NCBI GenBank assembly: GCA_016213135.1
Contig: JACRBQ010000092.1
Span: 1 to 60,444, forward strand
Reading direction: 5' to 3'
DNA: 60,444 bases
Origin: Chloroflexota bacterium
Lineage (GTDB): Bacteria > Chloroflexota > Anaerolineae > Anaerolineales > VGOW01
Shown: positions 50,376-59,990 of the stretch, in pieces
Position numbering within the stretch: position 1 is the first letter of the stretch
How the letters are laid out: each line of letters opens with the position of its first letter
Notes under the pieces: generated by a model
Database searches by the model: none
The model's input: the letters and a program-made list of their open reading frames with translations, nothing else
What the model was told of the DNA's origin: nothing
Program-made: the position numbers and the translations under genes

Positions 50376-51035
50376 ATGGTAAGCGACTCGCGCTCGAGTG
50401 GCCTGTTGGATCGTTGCCGGGCCATTGCCACCGGCACCTGGAGTGACGCCCTCGACTCCCTGAGTCTACCGGGCGTCTTGTCCGGTCTCATCCATCGCAG
50501 CGGCGCCGGGCGAGTGGCCGGGCGAGCGGTCACCGTTCACGAAGTCACAGCCCCTCTCGGAACCTACACCATTCAAAAGTTTGCCGTCGGTCAGTTTCTG
50601 GCCGCTTGCGCCCCGGACACGATATTGGTGGTTGCCATGGACGGCGCGGCGGTCTCCACCTTTGGCGGGCTGGCGGCGCGCGGCGCGCTCAACCGGGGCG
50701 TGGCGGGGGTGGTGATCGATGGCGCGTGCCGCGACCTGGCCGACATCCGTCAGAGTGGATTGTGGCTCGCCAGCCGCTACGTGACGCCAACCTCGGGCAA
50801 GCGGCGGGCGAAGGTGCAGGCCATCAACGCGCAAATCGAATGCGCGGGCGTGACCGTTCAATCGGGGGACATCCTCGTCGCCGACGAGACTGGCATCGTG
50901 TGCCTCCCCTCCGCGCGAGTCAGTGAAGTGCTGGCCGTAGCCGAGGACTTGACCGACCGCGACACGCGCTTCGAGGCGTTGCTCCGCCAGGGCCGGAGCT
51001 TTGAAGAAGCTGCCTCGGCCCTGCGCCATCTCTAA
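50376..51035 (+). CDS. RraA-like protein
   Basis: This 219-residue protein has the RraA/DlpA/HMG-aldolase fold with signature GVAGVVIDGACRDLADIRQSG and a substrate-binding VVAMDGAAVSTFGGLAARGA. Proteins of this family are either RNase E regulators or metal-dependent 4-carboxy-4-hydroxy-2-oxoadipate/HMG aldolases and oxaloacetate decarboxylases. The catabolic neighbourhood favours a lyase. AAGGA is placed 8 nt before the ATG at 50376. Confidence 0.85.
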   Translation: MVSDSRSSGLLDRCRAIATGTWSDALDSLSLPGVLSGLIHRSGAGRVAGRAVTVHEVTAPLGTYTIQKFAVGQFLAACAPDTILVVAMDGAAVSTFGGLAARGALNRGVAGVVIDGACRDLADIRQSGLWLASRYVTPTSGKRRAKVQAINAQIECAGVTVQSGDILVADETGIVCLPSARVSEVLAVAEDLTDRDTRFEALLRQGRSFEEAASALRHL

Positions 51036-51041
51036 AGCGCT

Positions 51042-52661
51042 ATGACCCTCATCGCCGATCAAATCATTCAGCATTTGCGTAGCGCGGGCGTGCAGCGTCT
51101 CTTCGGAATGCCTGGCGGCGGCGGTCCGGCCGATTTGATCGAGGCCGCGGCGCGGGCCGGACTGCCGTTCACGCTGGCCCACACCGAAACCGCCGCCGCG
51201 TTCATGGCCAGCGCGCAAGCCGAGATCACGGGCAAGCCCGGCGCTTGCCTGGCCACTCTGGGTCCCGGCGCAACCGCGCTGATGAACGGCGTCGCCAACG
51301 CTTATCTGGATCGCATCCCGCTCATCGCCATCACCGATCGCCACAGCGCCGCCGTCGAGCGCGTCATGCAACACCAGACGCTGCCGCAAGCCGAGCTGCT
51401 CGCGCCCATCACCAAATGGAACGGGCGCCTGACTGTGGGCGACGCCGAACACACTCTGCGGTGCGCCATGCAGGCCGCGACCGGCCTGCCGCCCGCACCC
51501 GTGCATATCGACATCAGCGCCGATGTGACGGACGCCCCCGCGCCTGCCCCTCGCCCGCCGCGTACGGGCGTTCAATTGAACCCGCCGCGTACGGGCGTTC
51601 AATTGAACGCCCCGACACCCGCTCTCGAAGCCACTCTGCGTGGAGCGCGCCGCCCGTTGCTGCTGATCGGGTTGGGTGCGCGTACCGGGCCGATTGCATT
51701 GGCGATCCGCGCCCTGTGCGAGCGGCATGGCCTCCCCGCCCTCGTCACGTATAAAGCCAAAGGCGTCCTGCCGGATGAGCATCCGTGGTTCGGCGGCGTG
51801 CTGACCAACGGCGCACTGGAGCGCCCGCTGATGGCCCAGGCCGATGTGCTGATTGCGGTCGGGCTTGATCCGGTGGAGTTGCTCCCGCGCCCGTGGACTT
51901 TTCCACAGCCGGTCGTGAGCGTGAGCGCATGGCAGTTGCAACAACAGCAAGTCCCCTTCGCCGCCGATCTGGTGGGGGACGTCGTGGGCTGGCTCGAAGT
52001 CATCGCCAACCTGCTCCCGGCCCAATGCGATTGGGGCGCGGCGGCGGTGGCGCAAGCCACTCGGACTCAGCGCGACGCGATGCGCCCACCCACCGAGGCC
52101 GACCGGCTCGCGCCTCATCGTGTTGTTGAAATTGCGGCGCAGGCCTGGCCTGGAATGCGGGCCACCGTGGACGCCGGGGCGCATATGTTCCCGGTCATGT
52201 CGCTTTGGCCGGCGCGCGAACCGAACGGCATTTTGATCTCGAACGGGCTGGCCACGATGGGCTTTGCCCTCCCGGCGGCCATTGGCGCGGCCCTGCTCGA
52301 TCCGACTCAGCCCGTGGCGGCCTTCACCGGCGACGGCGGCCTGCTGATGTGCCTGGGCGAATTGCGCACCGCCGCGCGCGAGAACGTGCCGCTGCGCGTC
52401 CTGGTGTTTGACGATGGCGACCTGAGCCTGATCAAAATCAAGCAAGTGCAGCGCGGCTATCACACGGACGGCGTGTCGCTGGGCGCGGTGGACTGGGTGG
52501 CCCTGGGGGAGGGCCTCGGCCTGGTGGCCTTTCGCGCCCGCGACGAGTCGCAGTTGGCGCACTGCCTGAGCGAAGCGGCGACGATCCCCGGACCGGCGTT
52601 GATTGCCGCCGAGATCGATCCGCAGACCTATGGGCCAACGATGAAGGCGTTGCGGGGGTAG
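51042..52661 (+). CDS. thiamine-diphosphate-dependent enzyme (acetolactate synthase/oxalyl-CoA decarboxylase-like)
   Basis: This 539-residue ThDP enzyme has three domains: PYR with catalytic Glu in AHTETAAAFMAS, a central domain (about 190-320) and PP with the ThDP motif AFTGDGGLLMCLGELRTA...VFDDGDLSLIK. The normal Asn pair at the motif end is Asp-Asp-Gly-Asp here. The substrate is likely a 2-oxo acid or acyl-CoA; the family is too broad to name one. A perfect tandem 27-bp insertion (51554-51607) encodes PPRTGVQLN twice in the linker between the first two domains. It starts 6 bp after the RraA-like gene. Confidence 0.88.
   Translation: MTLIADQIIQHLRSAGVQRLFGMPGGGGPADLIEAAARAGLPFTLAHTETAAAFMASAQAEITGKPGACLATLGPGATALMNGVANAYLDRIPLIAITDRHSAAVERVMQHQTLPQAELLAPITKWNGRLTVGDAEHTLRCAMQAATGLPPAPVHIDISADVTDAPAPAPRPPRTGVQLNPPRTGVQLNAPTPALEATLRGARRPLLLIGLGARTGPIALAIRALCERHGLPALVTYKAKGVLPDEHPWFGGVLTNGALERPLMAQADVLIAVGLDPVELLPRPWTFPQPVVSVSAWQLQQQQVPFAADLVGDVVGWLEVIANLLPAQCDWGAAAVAQATRTQRDAMRPPTEADRLAPHRVVEIAAQAWPGMRATVDAGAHMFPVMSLWPAREPNGILISNGLATMGFALPAAIGAALLDPTQPVAAFTGDGGLLMCLGELRTAARENVPLRVLVFDDGDLSLIKIKQVQRGYHTDGVSLGAVDWVALGEGLGLVAFRARDESQLAHCLSEAATIPGPALIAAEIDPQTYGPTMKALRG
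51554..51607. repeat. tandem 27-bp repeat containing a TTCAATTGAA palindrome, coding
   Basis: Two identical 27-bp units (51554-51580, 51581-51607), each with CGTACGGGCG and TTCAATTGAA. Translated in frame as PPRTGVQLN repeated, at a domain linker of the ThDP enzyme. Confidence 0.85.
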
Positions 52662-52717
52662 CATCGGGCCTTGTGCCCGCTTGCGCCTGCCGCACGCTCA
52701 CAAGGGGCTATGCTACC
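52657..52717. repeat. GGTAGCAT...ATGCTACC inverted repeat
   Basis: 19-bp arms with 3 mismatches (GGTAGCATCGGGCCTTGTG opposite CACAAGGGGCTATGCTACC) around a 23-nt loop, directly overlapping the ThDP gene stop. A terminator or dispersed palindromic element before the SDR gene. Confidence 0.72.
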
Positions 52718-52766
52718 GCCCATCCGAATTCATGCGGACAGACTACGAGCTCCGAGGGAGGACTGC

Positions 52767-53576
52767 ATGACTGAACTGAAACGCTGTGTCGGGAAAGTGG
52801 TTTTGGTGACGGGGGCCGGCCACGGCATCGGGCGGGCAGTGGCCGAGCGGTTTGCCGCCGAGGGCGCGCGTGTGGGCGTCAACGACGTGAGCGCCGCCCG
52901 CGCCGACGAAGTGGCCCAGTCGATTCAATCTGCCGGGGGCGAGGCCATCGGCCTCGCCTCCGACGTTTCCAGCAAAGCGCAGGTGGATGCGATGTTCGAC
53001 GCCCTGCTGCAGCGCTTCGGCACGATTGACGTGCTGGTGAACAACGCCGGTTTGATTTACGAAGACCGCCATTTTCTGGAAGGCGACGAGGCCTGGTGGG
53101 ACAAAGTGCAGGGCGTGAATTTGAAGGGCGCGTTCTTGTGTTCACACCGCGCGGCGCACGTCATGGCGCGCAAACGAAGCGGCTGCATCATCAGCATGTC
53201 CAGCGGCGGCGCAACCAAATCGCATCGCGGCAATGTGGCCTACGACGCCTCCAAGGGCGGCATCGAAGCCATGACGCGCGCGATGGCGCTGGACCTCGCG
53301 CCCTATGCCGTGCGCGTGAACGCCGTCGTCCCCGGTCTCATCCGCACCTACGATGTGAGCGAGGAGGGCGCAGTGGAACGGGGCAAGGTCGTGCCGCTGG
53401 GCCGCCTCGGCCTGCCCGACGACATCGCCGGGCCGACCGTGTTTCTCGCCACCGACGACGCGCGTTACGTGACGGGCGCGTGCCTGGTGGTGGACGGCGG
53501 TGTGCTGGTGCAGCAGCGCTCGGCGCCGGTAGACACTTTCCCCGTCAGCCGTTTCCCCAAGATCGAGGCCGAGTAG
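52767..53576 (+). CDS. short-chain dehydrogenase/reductase
   Basis: This 269-residue classical SDR has the cofactor motif VTGAGHGIGRAVAERF, NNAG, active Ser region ISMSSGG, catalytic YDASK and PG motif VVPGLIRT. The C-terminus is that of FabG-like oxidoreductases (YVTGACLVVDGG). It oxidises or reduces an alcohol/ketone of the pathway encoded here. GGGAGGA precedes the ATG at 52767. The frame upstream from 52671 lies over the palindromic repeat and is not used. The next gene starts on the base after its stop. Confidence 0.92.
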   Translation: MTELKRCVGKVVLVTGAGHGIGRAVAERFAAEGARVGVNDVSAARADEVAQSIQSAGGEAIGLASDVSSKAQVDAMFDALLQRFGTIDVLVNNAGLIYEDRHFLEGDEAWWDKVQGVNLKGAFLCSHRAAHVMARKRSGCIISMSSGGATKSHRGNVAYDASKGGIEAMTRAMALDLAPYAVRVNAVVPGLIRTYDVSEEGAVERGKVVPLGRLGLPDDIAGPTVFLATDDARYVTGACLVVDGGVLVQQRSAPVDTFPVSRFPKIEAE

Positions 53577-55676
53577 ATGACGCGGCGGCCCGCTCGCTTT
53601 CGCGTCGGCGTGGACATCGGCGGCACATTCACCGATTTGATTGTGGTGGACGACGACACGGGCGCGTTTGCCGTCGGCAAGACGTTGACTACGCCGCACG
53701 ATCCCTCCGAAGCCATTGAACAAGTGCTGACCGAGACACTACAGCAGGCCGGCATCGCCGCCCACGACGTGACGACCGTGGTGCACGGCACCACGCTGGT
53801 GACCAACGCCATCATCGAACGCAAAGGCGACCGCACGGCCCTGCTAGCCACGCGCGGTTTCCGCGATGCGGTGGAGATCGGGCGCGAGAGCCGCTACGAT
53901 CTGTACGATTTGCTGATTGACCTGCCGCGCCCGCTGGTGCCGCGTTACCTGCGCTTCGACGTGCCGCAGCGCACGTTGAGCGACGGCGCGACGCTGGAGG
54001 AATTGGACACGGCCTTCGTCGAGCAACTCACCCGCGAACTGGCGGCGAACGGAGTGCAGGCCATTGCCATTGTCTTCCTCAACAGCTTCGCCAACCCGGC
54101 TCATGAGCGCGCCGCGCGCGAGGCCGTCCTGCGCACCGCGCCGCACTTGCGCGTGTCCATTTCGTCGGAGGTGTCGCCGGAGATCCGGGAGTTTGAACGC
54201 GCCAGCACCACGGTGGCCAACGTGTACGTGCAGGCGCGCACCGAGCGCTACCTGCGCGAGTTGCAGGCGCGACTGCAACGGCTCGGCTGCAACAGCAATT
54301 TCCTCATGATGTTGTCGAGCGGCGGCGTGGCTACCGTGGAAACGGCCATCCGCTTCCCGATCCGCCTGCTCGAATCGGGACCGGCAGCGGGCGCGCTGGC
54401 GGCGGCCAGCTACGGGAAAGACTGCGGTCGCCGCAACCTGCTCTCGTTTGACATGGGCGGCACGACGGCCAAGTTTTGCGTGATTGACGACGGCCGGCCG
54501 CTCATCGCTCACGAGTTCGAGTTTGATCGCGTGTACCGTTTCAAAAAAGGCTCCGGCCTGCCGGCCAAAATTCCCGTCATCGAAATGGTTGAGATTGGCG
54601 CGGGCGGCGGCTCGATTGCCCGGGTGGACAGCCTGGGCCTGCTGAAGGTGGGGCCGGACTCGGCGGGCGCGGAGCCTGGCCCGGCCTGCTACGGGCGCGG
54701 CGGCGCTGAACCGACCGTCACCGATGCCGACGTGGTATTGGGCTACCTCGATCCCGATTACTTCCTCGGCGGCAAGATGAAACTCAACCTCGCGGCGGCG
54801 CGCTGCGCCATCCAGACTCGCCTCGCCGACCGGCTGGGCATCACGGTTGAAGAGGCGGCCTGGGGCATTCATCAAGTAGTCAACGAGGGCATGGCGAACG
54901 CGGCGCGCGTGCACGTGCTGGAGCGCGGCAAAGACCCGCAGCGCTTCCCGGTGTTTGCCTTTGGCGGCGCAGGCCCGGTGCACGGCTATCGCATCGCGCA
55001 GGCGCTCGGCTCGCCCGCCCTGCTGGCGCCGTTTGGCGCGGGCATCATCAGCGCCGTCGGCTTCCTCACCGCGCCGCTGGCCTTCGACTTTGTGCGTTCG
55101 TGGCGCGCGCGGTTGGATGGGTTGGATTGGGGGCGAGTCAATTCGCTGCTGGCAGAAATGAAGGCCGAAGGCGAAGCGCTGTTGCAGGCCTCGGGCGTCG
55201 CACCGGCCGAGATTCGTCACACCGCCGAAGCCGACATGCGCTACGTGGGACAGGGGCACGAAATTCGCGTCGCGCTGCAGGCCGGTGAATTGAGCGAGGC
55301 GTTGCGACCGGCCTTGCTGGCCGCATTCGATAACACCTACCGCCAACTGTATGGGCGGCTCGGGCCGCCGGTGCCGGTCGAGATCATCAACTGGCGCGTG
55401 GTGTCGGCGGCGCCCAAGCCGGACGTGTATTTGCGGATGGAGCGCGGGGCGGCGGCAGACGCGGCCTCGGCCATCAAAGGAAAACGCCGCGCCTTTTTTC
55501 CGGAATGCGGCGGCTTTGTGGACACGCCCGTGTACGACCGCTACCGCCTCAACCCAGGGGCGACGTTCGACGGCCCGGCCATCGTCGAGGAGCGCGAGTC
55601 CACCGTGATTGTGGGCGCCGAGGGCCGCTGCGCGCTGGACGCGTACTGGAATCTGGTGGTGGAGGTGACGCGATGA
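53577..55676 (+). CDS. hydantoinase/oxoprolinase family protein, HyuA-like subunit
   Basis: This 699-residue protein has the actin-like ATPase motif VGVDIGGTFTDLIVVD, VVHGTTLVTNAIIERKG, a second phosphate-binding segment LLSFDMGGTTAKFCVID and the DSAGAEPGPACYGRGG signature. This family forms ATP-dependent amidohydrolases or carboxylases (5-oxoprolinase, N-methylhydantoinase, acetone/acetophenone carboxylase) with HyuB. The downstream hyuB-like gene overlaps by ATGA. The substrate is unknown; hydrolysis of a cyclic amide or carboxylation of a ketone are both possible in this pathway. Confidence 0.92.
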   Translation: MTRRPARFRVGVDIGGTFTDLIVVDDDTGAFAVGKTLTTPHDPSEAIEQVLTETLQQAGIAAHDVTTVVHGTTLVTNAIIERKGDRTALLATRGFRDAVEIGRESRYDLYDLLIDLPRPLVPRYLRFDVPQRTLSDGATLEELDTAFVEQLTRELAANGVQAIAIVFLNSFANPAHERAAREAVLRTAPHLRVSISSEVSPEIREFERASTTVANVYVQARTERYLRELQARLQRLGCNSNFLMMLSSGGVATVETAIRFPIRLLESGPAAGALAAASYGKDCGRRNLLSFDMGGTTAKFCVIDDGRPLIAHEFEFDRVYRFKKGSGLPAKIPVIEMVEIGAGGGSIARVDSLGLLKVGPDSAGAEPGPACYGRGGAEPTVTDADVVLGYLDPDYFLGGKMKLNLAAARCAIQTRLADRLGITVEEAAWGIHQVVNEGMANAARVHVLERGKDPQRFPVFAFGGAGPVHGYRIAQALGSPALLAPFGAGIISAVGFLTAPLAFDFVRSWRARLDGLDWGRVNSLLAEMKAEGEALLQASGVAPAEIRHTAEADMRYVGQGHEIRVALQAGELSEALRPALLAAFDNTYRQLYGRLGPPVPVEIINWRVVSAAPKPDVYLRMERGAAADAASAIKGKRRAFFPECGGFVDTPVYDRYRLNPGATFDGPAIVEERESTVIVGAEGRCALDAYWNLVVEVTR

Positions 55677-57409
55677 GTAAAACACTGGACTCCATCGCGC
55701 TTGAGATTTTGTGGAACCGCCTGCTCTCGGTGTGCAACGAACAGCAGGTCACGCTCATGCGCACGGCCTTCAGCACTATCGTGCGCGAGTCGCAAGACCT
55801 GGCCTGCGGCGTGTTCGACACGCGCGGCTACATGATTGCCCAATCGCTCACGGGCACGCCGGGGCACATCAACGCCATGGCCACGGGCGTGACGCATTTC
55901 CTCAAGACCTATCCGCCTGAAGCCTTGCAGCCGGGTGACGTGCTCCTCACCAACGACCCGTGGCAAACCGCCGGGCAGGTCAACGACTTCACCGTGCTCA
56001 CTCCCGTGTTTCGCGGCGCGCGCATCGTCGCTTACTTCGCTTGCACCTGCCACTCGCCGGATGTGGGCGGGCGCGTCCTCTCCGCCGAAGCGCACGAGGT
56101 GTACGAGGAAGGCCTGCGCGTGCCGATTACCAAGTTGTTCATCGGCGGCGAACCCAATCACGAACTCATCAAGCTGATCCGCGCCAACGTGCGCACGCCC
56201 GAAGAGACGGTCGGCGATCTGTACGCGCAGGCTTCGTCGAACGAGGTCGGGGGGCGCAGTCTGCTGCGTTTCATGGACGAGTTCGGGCTGGAAACGGTGG
56301 ACCCGCTGGCCGACGAAATCATCACCCGCTCCGAACGGAGTATGCGCCAGTCAATCCGCGCCATCCCCAACGGGCGCTACGAGCACGAAACGTGGAGCGA
56401 TGGCTTCGAGTCGCCCATTTACATCAAAGTGGCGGTCACCGTGCGCGACGAGGACATTGACATTGACTTCACCGGGTCGTCGCCGCAAAGCGAGCGCGGC
56501 ATTAACGTGGTGATGAACTACACCCGCGCCTATGCCTCGTTCGCCATCAAAGCCGCCGTCAGCCCGGAAGTGCCGCACAACGAAGGCGCCTTTCGCCCGG
56601 TGCATGTCACCGCGCCACGCGGCTCGATTCTGAACTGCGTCGAGCCGGCCGCCGTGGCCTCGCGTCACATCATCGGCCACTTTTTGCCCGGCGTGATCTT
56701 CGGCGCGCTGGCCCGGGCCATGCCGGGGCAGCTCATGGCCGGCGGCGCCGAGCCGGTGTGGATCACCATCTGGCGCGGGCAGTTTCCTCAAACGGCCGAG
56801 CCGTTCAACCTCACCATCTTCCAGTGCGGCGGCGCGGGCGCGCGGGCTACGAAGGACGGCCTGAGCGCCACGGGCTTCCCCAGCGGCGTGGGCGGCGTGC
56901 CGGCCGAAGTGATCGAGTCGCTCACCCCGCTAGTGCTGCACCGGCGCGAATTGCGAACGGACTCCGGCGGCGCGGGGCGCTATCGCGGCGGCCTCGGCCA
57001 GTGGACCACGATTGGGTTGCACGGGCATCAGCCGTGGAGCCTCTCCGCCATGGTCGACCGTATTCAATATCCCGGAGCGGGTTTAGCCGGAGGGCTGCCG
57101 GGCGCGTGCGGCGAGTTCATCGTGAGCGATGGCCGCCGCCCGCAACCGAAGGCGCTGCTGGCCCTGCAAGCCGATGAGCGCGTGCAACTCAACTTGCCCG
57201 GCGGCGGGGGCTACGGCGATCCGTTCGGGCGCGACCCGCAGACGGTGCTGAACGACGTGGTGTATGGTTACCTTTCATTGGAGGCCGCCGCGCGCGACCA
57301 CGGCGTGGTCATTCGTTTCCTCGGCCGGCCCGACCAAATGGTGCGGCTGCCCGAGCATTATGCGCTTGACTTGCTGGAGACGGAGCGGCAGCGGGCGAGA
57401 CTCAAATGA
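55673..57409 (+). CDS. hydantoinase/oxoprolinase family protein, HyuB-like subunit
   Basis: This 578-residue protein starts MSKTLDSIALEILWNRLLSV. Typical HyuB features are present: RTAFSTIVRESQDLACGVFD, MATGVTHFL, GDVLLTNDPW, NEGAFRPV and LPGGGGYGDP. It is the partner of the overlapping HyuA-like protein (ATGA overlap), so an obligate heteromer is expected. The frame extending upstream to 55505 is a shadow of hyuA. Confidence 0.92.
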   Translation: MSKTLDSIALEILWNRLLSVCNEQQVTLMRTAFSTIVRESQDLACGVFDTRGYMIAQSLTGTPGHINAMATGVTHFLKTYPPEALQPGDVLLTNDPWQTAGQVNDFTVLTPVFRGARIVAYFACTCHSPDVGGRVLSAEAHEVYEEGLRVPITKLFIGGEPNHELIKLIRANVRTPEETVGDLYAQASSNEVGGRSLLRFMDEFGLETVDPLADEIITRSERSMRQSIRAIPNGRYEHETWSDGFESPIYIKVAVTVRDEDIDIDFTGSSPQSERGINVVMNYTRAYASFAIKAAVSPEVPHNEGAFRPVHVTAPRGSILNCVEPAAVASRHIIGHFLPGVIFGALARAMPGQLMAGGAEPVWITIWRGQFPQTAEPFNLTIFQCGGAGARATKDGLSATGFPSGVGGVPAEVIESLTPLVLHRRELRTDSGGAGRYRGGLGQWTTIGLHGHQPWSLSAMVDRIQYPGAGLAGGLPGACGEFIVSDGRRPQPKALLALQADERVQLNLPGGGGYGDPFGRDPQTVLNDVVYGYLSLEAAARDHGVVIRFLGRPDQMVRLPEHYALDLLETERQRARLK

Positions 57410-58794
57410 GCGAGGACGAACTGAACGTGAGCCGCGCGCTGGCGGACGTGATGGCGCGCACGCGCTATGAAGACCTGCCGCCCGAAGTGATAGAAGACGC
57501 GCGCCGGTCGGTGCTGGATTGGTTAGGCTCGTGCCTGGCGGGCGCAGTAGAGCCGCCCTCCCGCATGGCCCAACGAGTTGTGGCGGGGTGGGGTCAGAGC
57601 GACGAGGCCACCGTGTTTGGCGCGCGTCGGGCCTCGGCCGCCGGGGCGGCGTTGGCGAACGGCGTCTCGTCGCACATCCTCGAATTGGATGACGTGCACA
57701 AAGGCAGCACCCTGCATCCGGGCGCGCCCATCATTCCGGCGGCATTGGCGATAGCCGAACGGGAACAGGCAGACGGGCGGGCCTTTCTACTGGCGGTCAC
57801 GCTGGGGTACGATGCGGCCCTGCGCGTGGGCGAGGCGGTGAACCCCAGCCACTATCGCTACTGGCATCCCACCGGCACGGCGGCCACTTTCGGCGCGACG
57901 GTAGCGGCCGGGTCGCTGCTCAAACTCAACAGCGCGCAAATGTTGGATGCGCTGGGCAGCGCGGGCACGCAGGCGGCGGGGCTGTGGGAGTTCAACACCG
58001 ACGGCGCAATGAGCAAGCACCTGCATCCGGGCAAGGCGGCGTTCAACGGCGTGCTGGCCGCCGATCTGGCGCGGCTGGGCTTCACCGGGGCCACACGCAT
58101 CCTCGAAGGCGAGCGTGGTTTCTTCCGCGCCACAAGCGCCGGCCACGACGCGACACGCATCACCGATGGCCTGGGTGCGCGCTGGAAAATCAGCGAGAAC
58201 TGCTACAAGCTCTACTCGTGCTGCGGGCACACGCACACGGCCATTGACACCGCGCTTGATTTTCGCCGGGGACAGGGGTGGCAGGGCGACGAGGCGCTGG
58301 CGCGCCTTGAGACCGTTCACATCGAGACGTATGCCTCGGGCTACGAGATCGTCAAAGAGATGAACCCGCGCACACCCTATCAGGGCAAGTTCAGCCTGGC
58401 CTATTGCGCCGCCGCCGGACTGCTCGAAGGCTGGGTGGGGCTGGAGCAATTCTCGCCCGAACGATTCGACGCCGGCGGCGTGCGCGACGAAAAGATAGCC
58501 GCTCTCCTGCAGCGGGTGCGCGTGACCGTCGCGCCCGACGTGACGGCGAAGTATCCCGCCGAGTGGGGCACGCGCATGACGTTCACCTTGAAAGACGGCA
58601 GCGCACAGACGATGTCGGCCGCGTTCCCGCGCGGCAATCCGGAGAACCCGGTGTCCACCGCCGCGCTGGAAGATAAATTCCGGACGCTGGTTGCGCCGCG
58701 CTATAGCCCGACGCTGGCCGAAACAGCAATTCAAGCGGTTCGCCAGATCGAGTCGCGCAGCGAGATGGGTCAGGCGTTTGCCGATTTGGCTTGA
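57406..58794 (+). CDS. MmgE/PrpD-family protein
   Basis: This 462-residue protein has the family pattern VLDWLGSCLAGA, ANGVSSHILELDDVHKGSTLHPGAPIIPAALA, GYDAALRVGEAVNPSHYRYWHPTGTAATFGA and CCGHTHTAIDTAL. Members include 2-methylcitrate dehydratase and cis-aconitate decarboxylase; they eliminate water or CO2 from tricarboxylates. Its start overlaps hyuB by ATGA. Which acid it acts on is not evident from the sequence. Together with the acyl-CoA dehydrogenase and hydratase downstream it suggests breakdown of a branched or dicarboxylic acid. Confidence 0.9.
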   Translation: MSEDELNVSRALADVMARTRYEDLPPEVIEDARRSVLDWLGSCLAGAVEPPSRMAQRVVAGWGQSDEATVFGARRASAAGAALANGVSSHILELDDVHKGSTLHPGAPIIPAALAIAEREQADGRAFLLAVTLGYDAALRVGEAVNPSHYRYWHPTGTAATFGATVAAGSLLKLNSAQMLDALGSAGTQAAGLWEFNTDGAMSKHLHPGKAAFNGVLAADLARLGFTGATRILEGERGFFRATSAGHDATRITDGLGARWKISENCYKLYSCCGHTHTAIDTALDFRRGQGWQGDEALARLETVHIETYASGYEIVKEMNPRTPYQGKFSLAYCAAAGLLEGWVGLEQFSPERFDAGGVRDEKIAALLQRVRVTVAPDVTAKYPAEWGTRMTFTLKDGSAQTMSAAFPRGNPENPVSTAALEDKFRTLVAPRYSPTLAETAIQAVRQIESRSEMGQAFADLA

Positions 58795-58807
58795 GGAGTA
58801 GCCACAC

Positions 58808-59977
58808 ATGAACGACATCAACCCGCGCACACAACAGCACGACGACATCCGCCGGGCGGTGCGCGACGTGTGCCGCCCGTTCGACGGCGCGTATTGGCAG
58901 AAGGTCGAGGAATCGTCGGGATACCCGGAAGCGTTTGTGCAGGCGCTGACCGAGGCGGGCTGGCTGGCGGCGCTGATCCCGGAAGAGTACGGCGGGGCCG
59001 GCTCCAGCCTGACTGAAGCCTCGGTCATCCTCGAAGAGATCAATCGCTCCGGCGCAAACTCCGGCGCGTGCCACGCGCAGATGTACATCATGGGCACGGT
59101 GCTGCGCCACGGCTCACCTGAGCAGAAACGCAAATACCTGCCGCCCATCGCGGCGGGGCAACTGCGCCTGCAGTCGTTCGCGGTCACCGAGCCCTCCACC
59201 GGCACCGACACCACCAAAACCAAGACCTTTGCCGAAAGGCGCGGCGACCGCTACATCGTCAACGGGCAGAAGGTGTGGATCTCGCGCGTGCAGCATTCGG
59301 ACTTAATACTGCTGCTGGCGCGCACGACCCCGCTGGCACAAGTGAAAAAGAAGACCGAAGGGCTGTCGGTGTTCATCGTTGATCTGCGCGAGAGCACCCG
59401 GCAGGGCCTCACCGTGCGCCCCATCCGCAACATGGTCAACCACGAGACGAACGAATTGTTCTTCGACAACTTCGAAGTACCCGCCGAGGCCCTGATCGGC
59501 GAAGAGGGGCAGGGCTTCAAGTACATCCTCGACGGCATGAACGCCGAGCGCATTCTGATCGCGGCGGAGTGCATCGGCGACGGCTACTGGTTCATCGACA
59601 AGGCGCGGCGTTACGCCAACGAGCGCATCGTGTTCGACCGCCCCATCGGGCAGAATCAGGGCGTGCAGTTTCCGATTGCGCAGGCCTACGCGGACGTGCG
59701 GGCGGCGGATTTGATGCGCTACGAGGCGGCCCAGCTTTTCGACGCAAAACAGCCCTGCGGCGCGGAGGCCAACATGGCGAAGCTGTTGGCGGCAGACGCT
59801 TCGTGGCAGGCGGCCAATGCCTGCCTGCAAACGCACGGCGGTTACGGCTTTGCCGCGGAATACGATGTCGAGCGCAAGTTCCGCGAGACGCGGCTGTACC
59901 AGGTCGCGCCCGTTTCCACCAATCTTATCTTGTCGTACCTGGGCGAGCATGTGCTGGGCATGCCGCGCTCTTTCTAA
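58808..59977 (+). CDS. acyl-CoA dehydrogenase family protein
   Basis: This 389-residue protein has the acyl-CoA dehydrogenase fold: LIPEEYGGAGSSLTEASVILEEI, FAVTEPSTGTDTTKTKTFAE (FAD/substrate region), GQKVWISRVQHSD, and THGGYGFAAEYDVERKFRETRL. At the place where most members have the catalytic Glu in YEGTSEI, this one reads VAPVSTNL, so the base must come from elsewhere. As I recall, a subgroup of the family shares this VAPxSTN sequence. Reduced FAD would be reoxidised by an ETF. GAGGAG lies ahead of the ATG. Confidence 0.9.
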   Translation: MNDINPRTQQHDDIRRAVRDVCRPFDGAYWQKVEESSGYPEAFVQALTEAGWLAALIPEEYGGAGSSLTEASVILEEINRSGANSGACHAQMYIMGTVLRHGSPEQKRKYLPPIAAGQLRLQSFAVTEPSTGTDTTKTKTFAERRGDRYIVNGQKVWISRVQHSDLILLLARTTPLAQVKKKTEGLSVFIVDLRESTRQGLTVRPIRNMVNHETNELFFDNFEVPAEALIGEEGQGFKYILDGMNAERILIAAECIGDGYWFIDKARRYANERIVFDRPIGQNQGVQFPIAQAYADVRAADLMRYEAAQLFDAKQPCGAEANMAKLLAADASWQAANACLQTHGGYGFAAEYDVERKFRETRLYQVAPVSTNLILSYLGEHVLGMPRSF

Positions 59978-59990
59978 AAGAGGGACTCAC

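Noticed and set aside
50466-52664. 732-codon minus-strand frame opposite the RraA-like and ThDP genes
   Set aside because: Antisense to two conserved genes with intact motifs; no domain resemblance.
53844-55685. 613-codon minus-strand frame opposite hyuA
   Set aside because: Antisense shadow of an intact HyuA-like protein.
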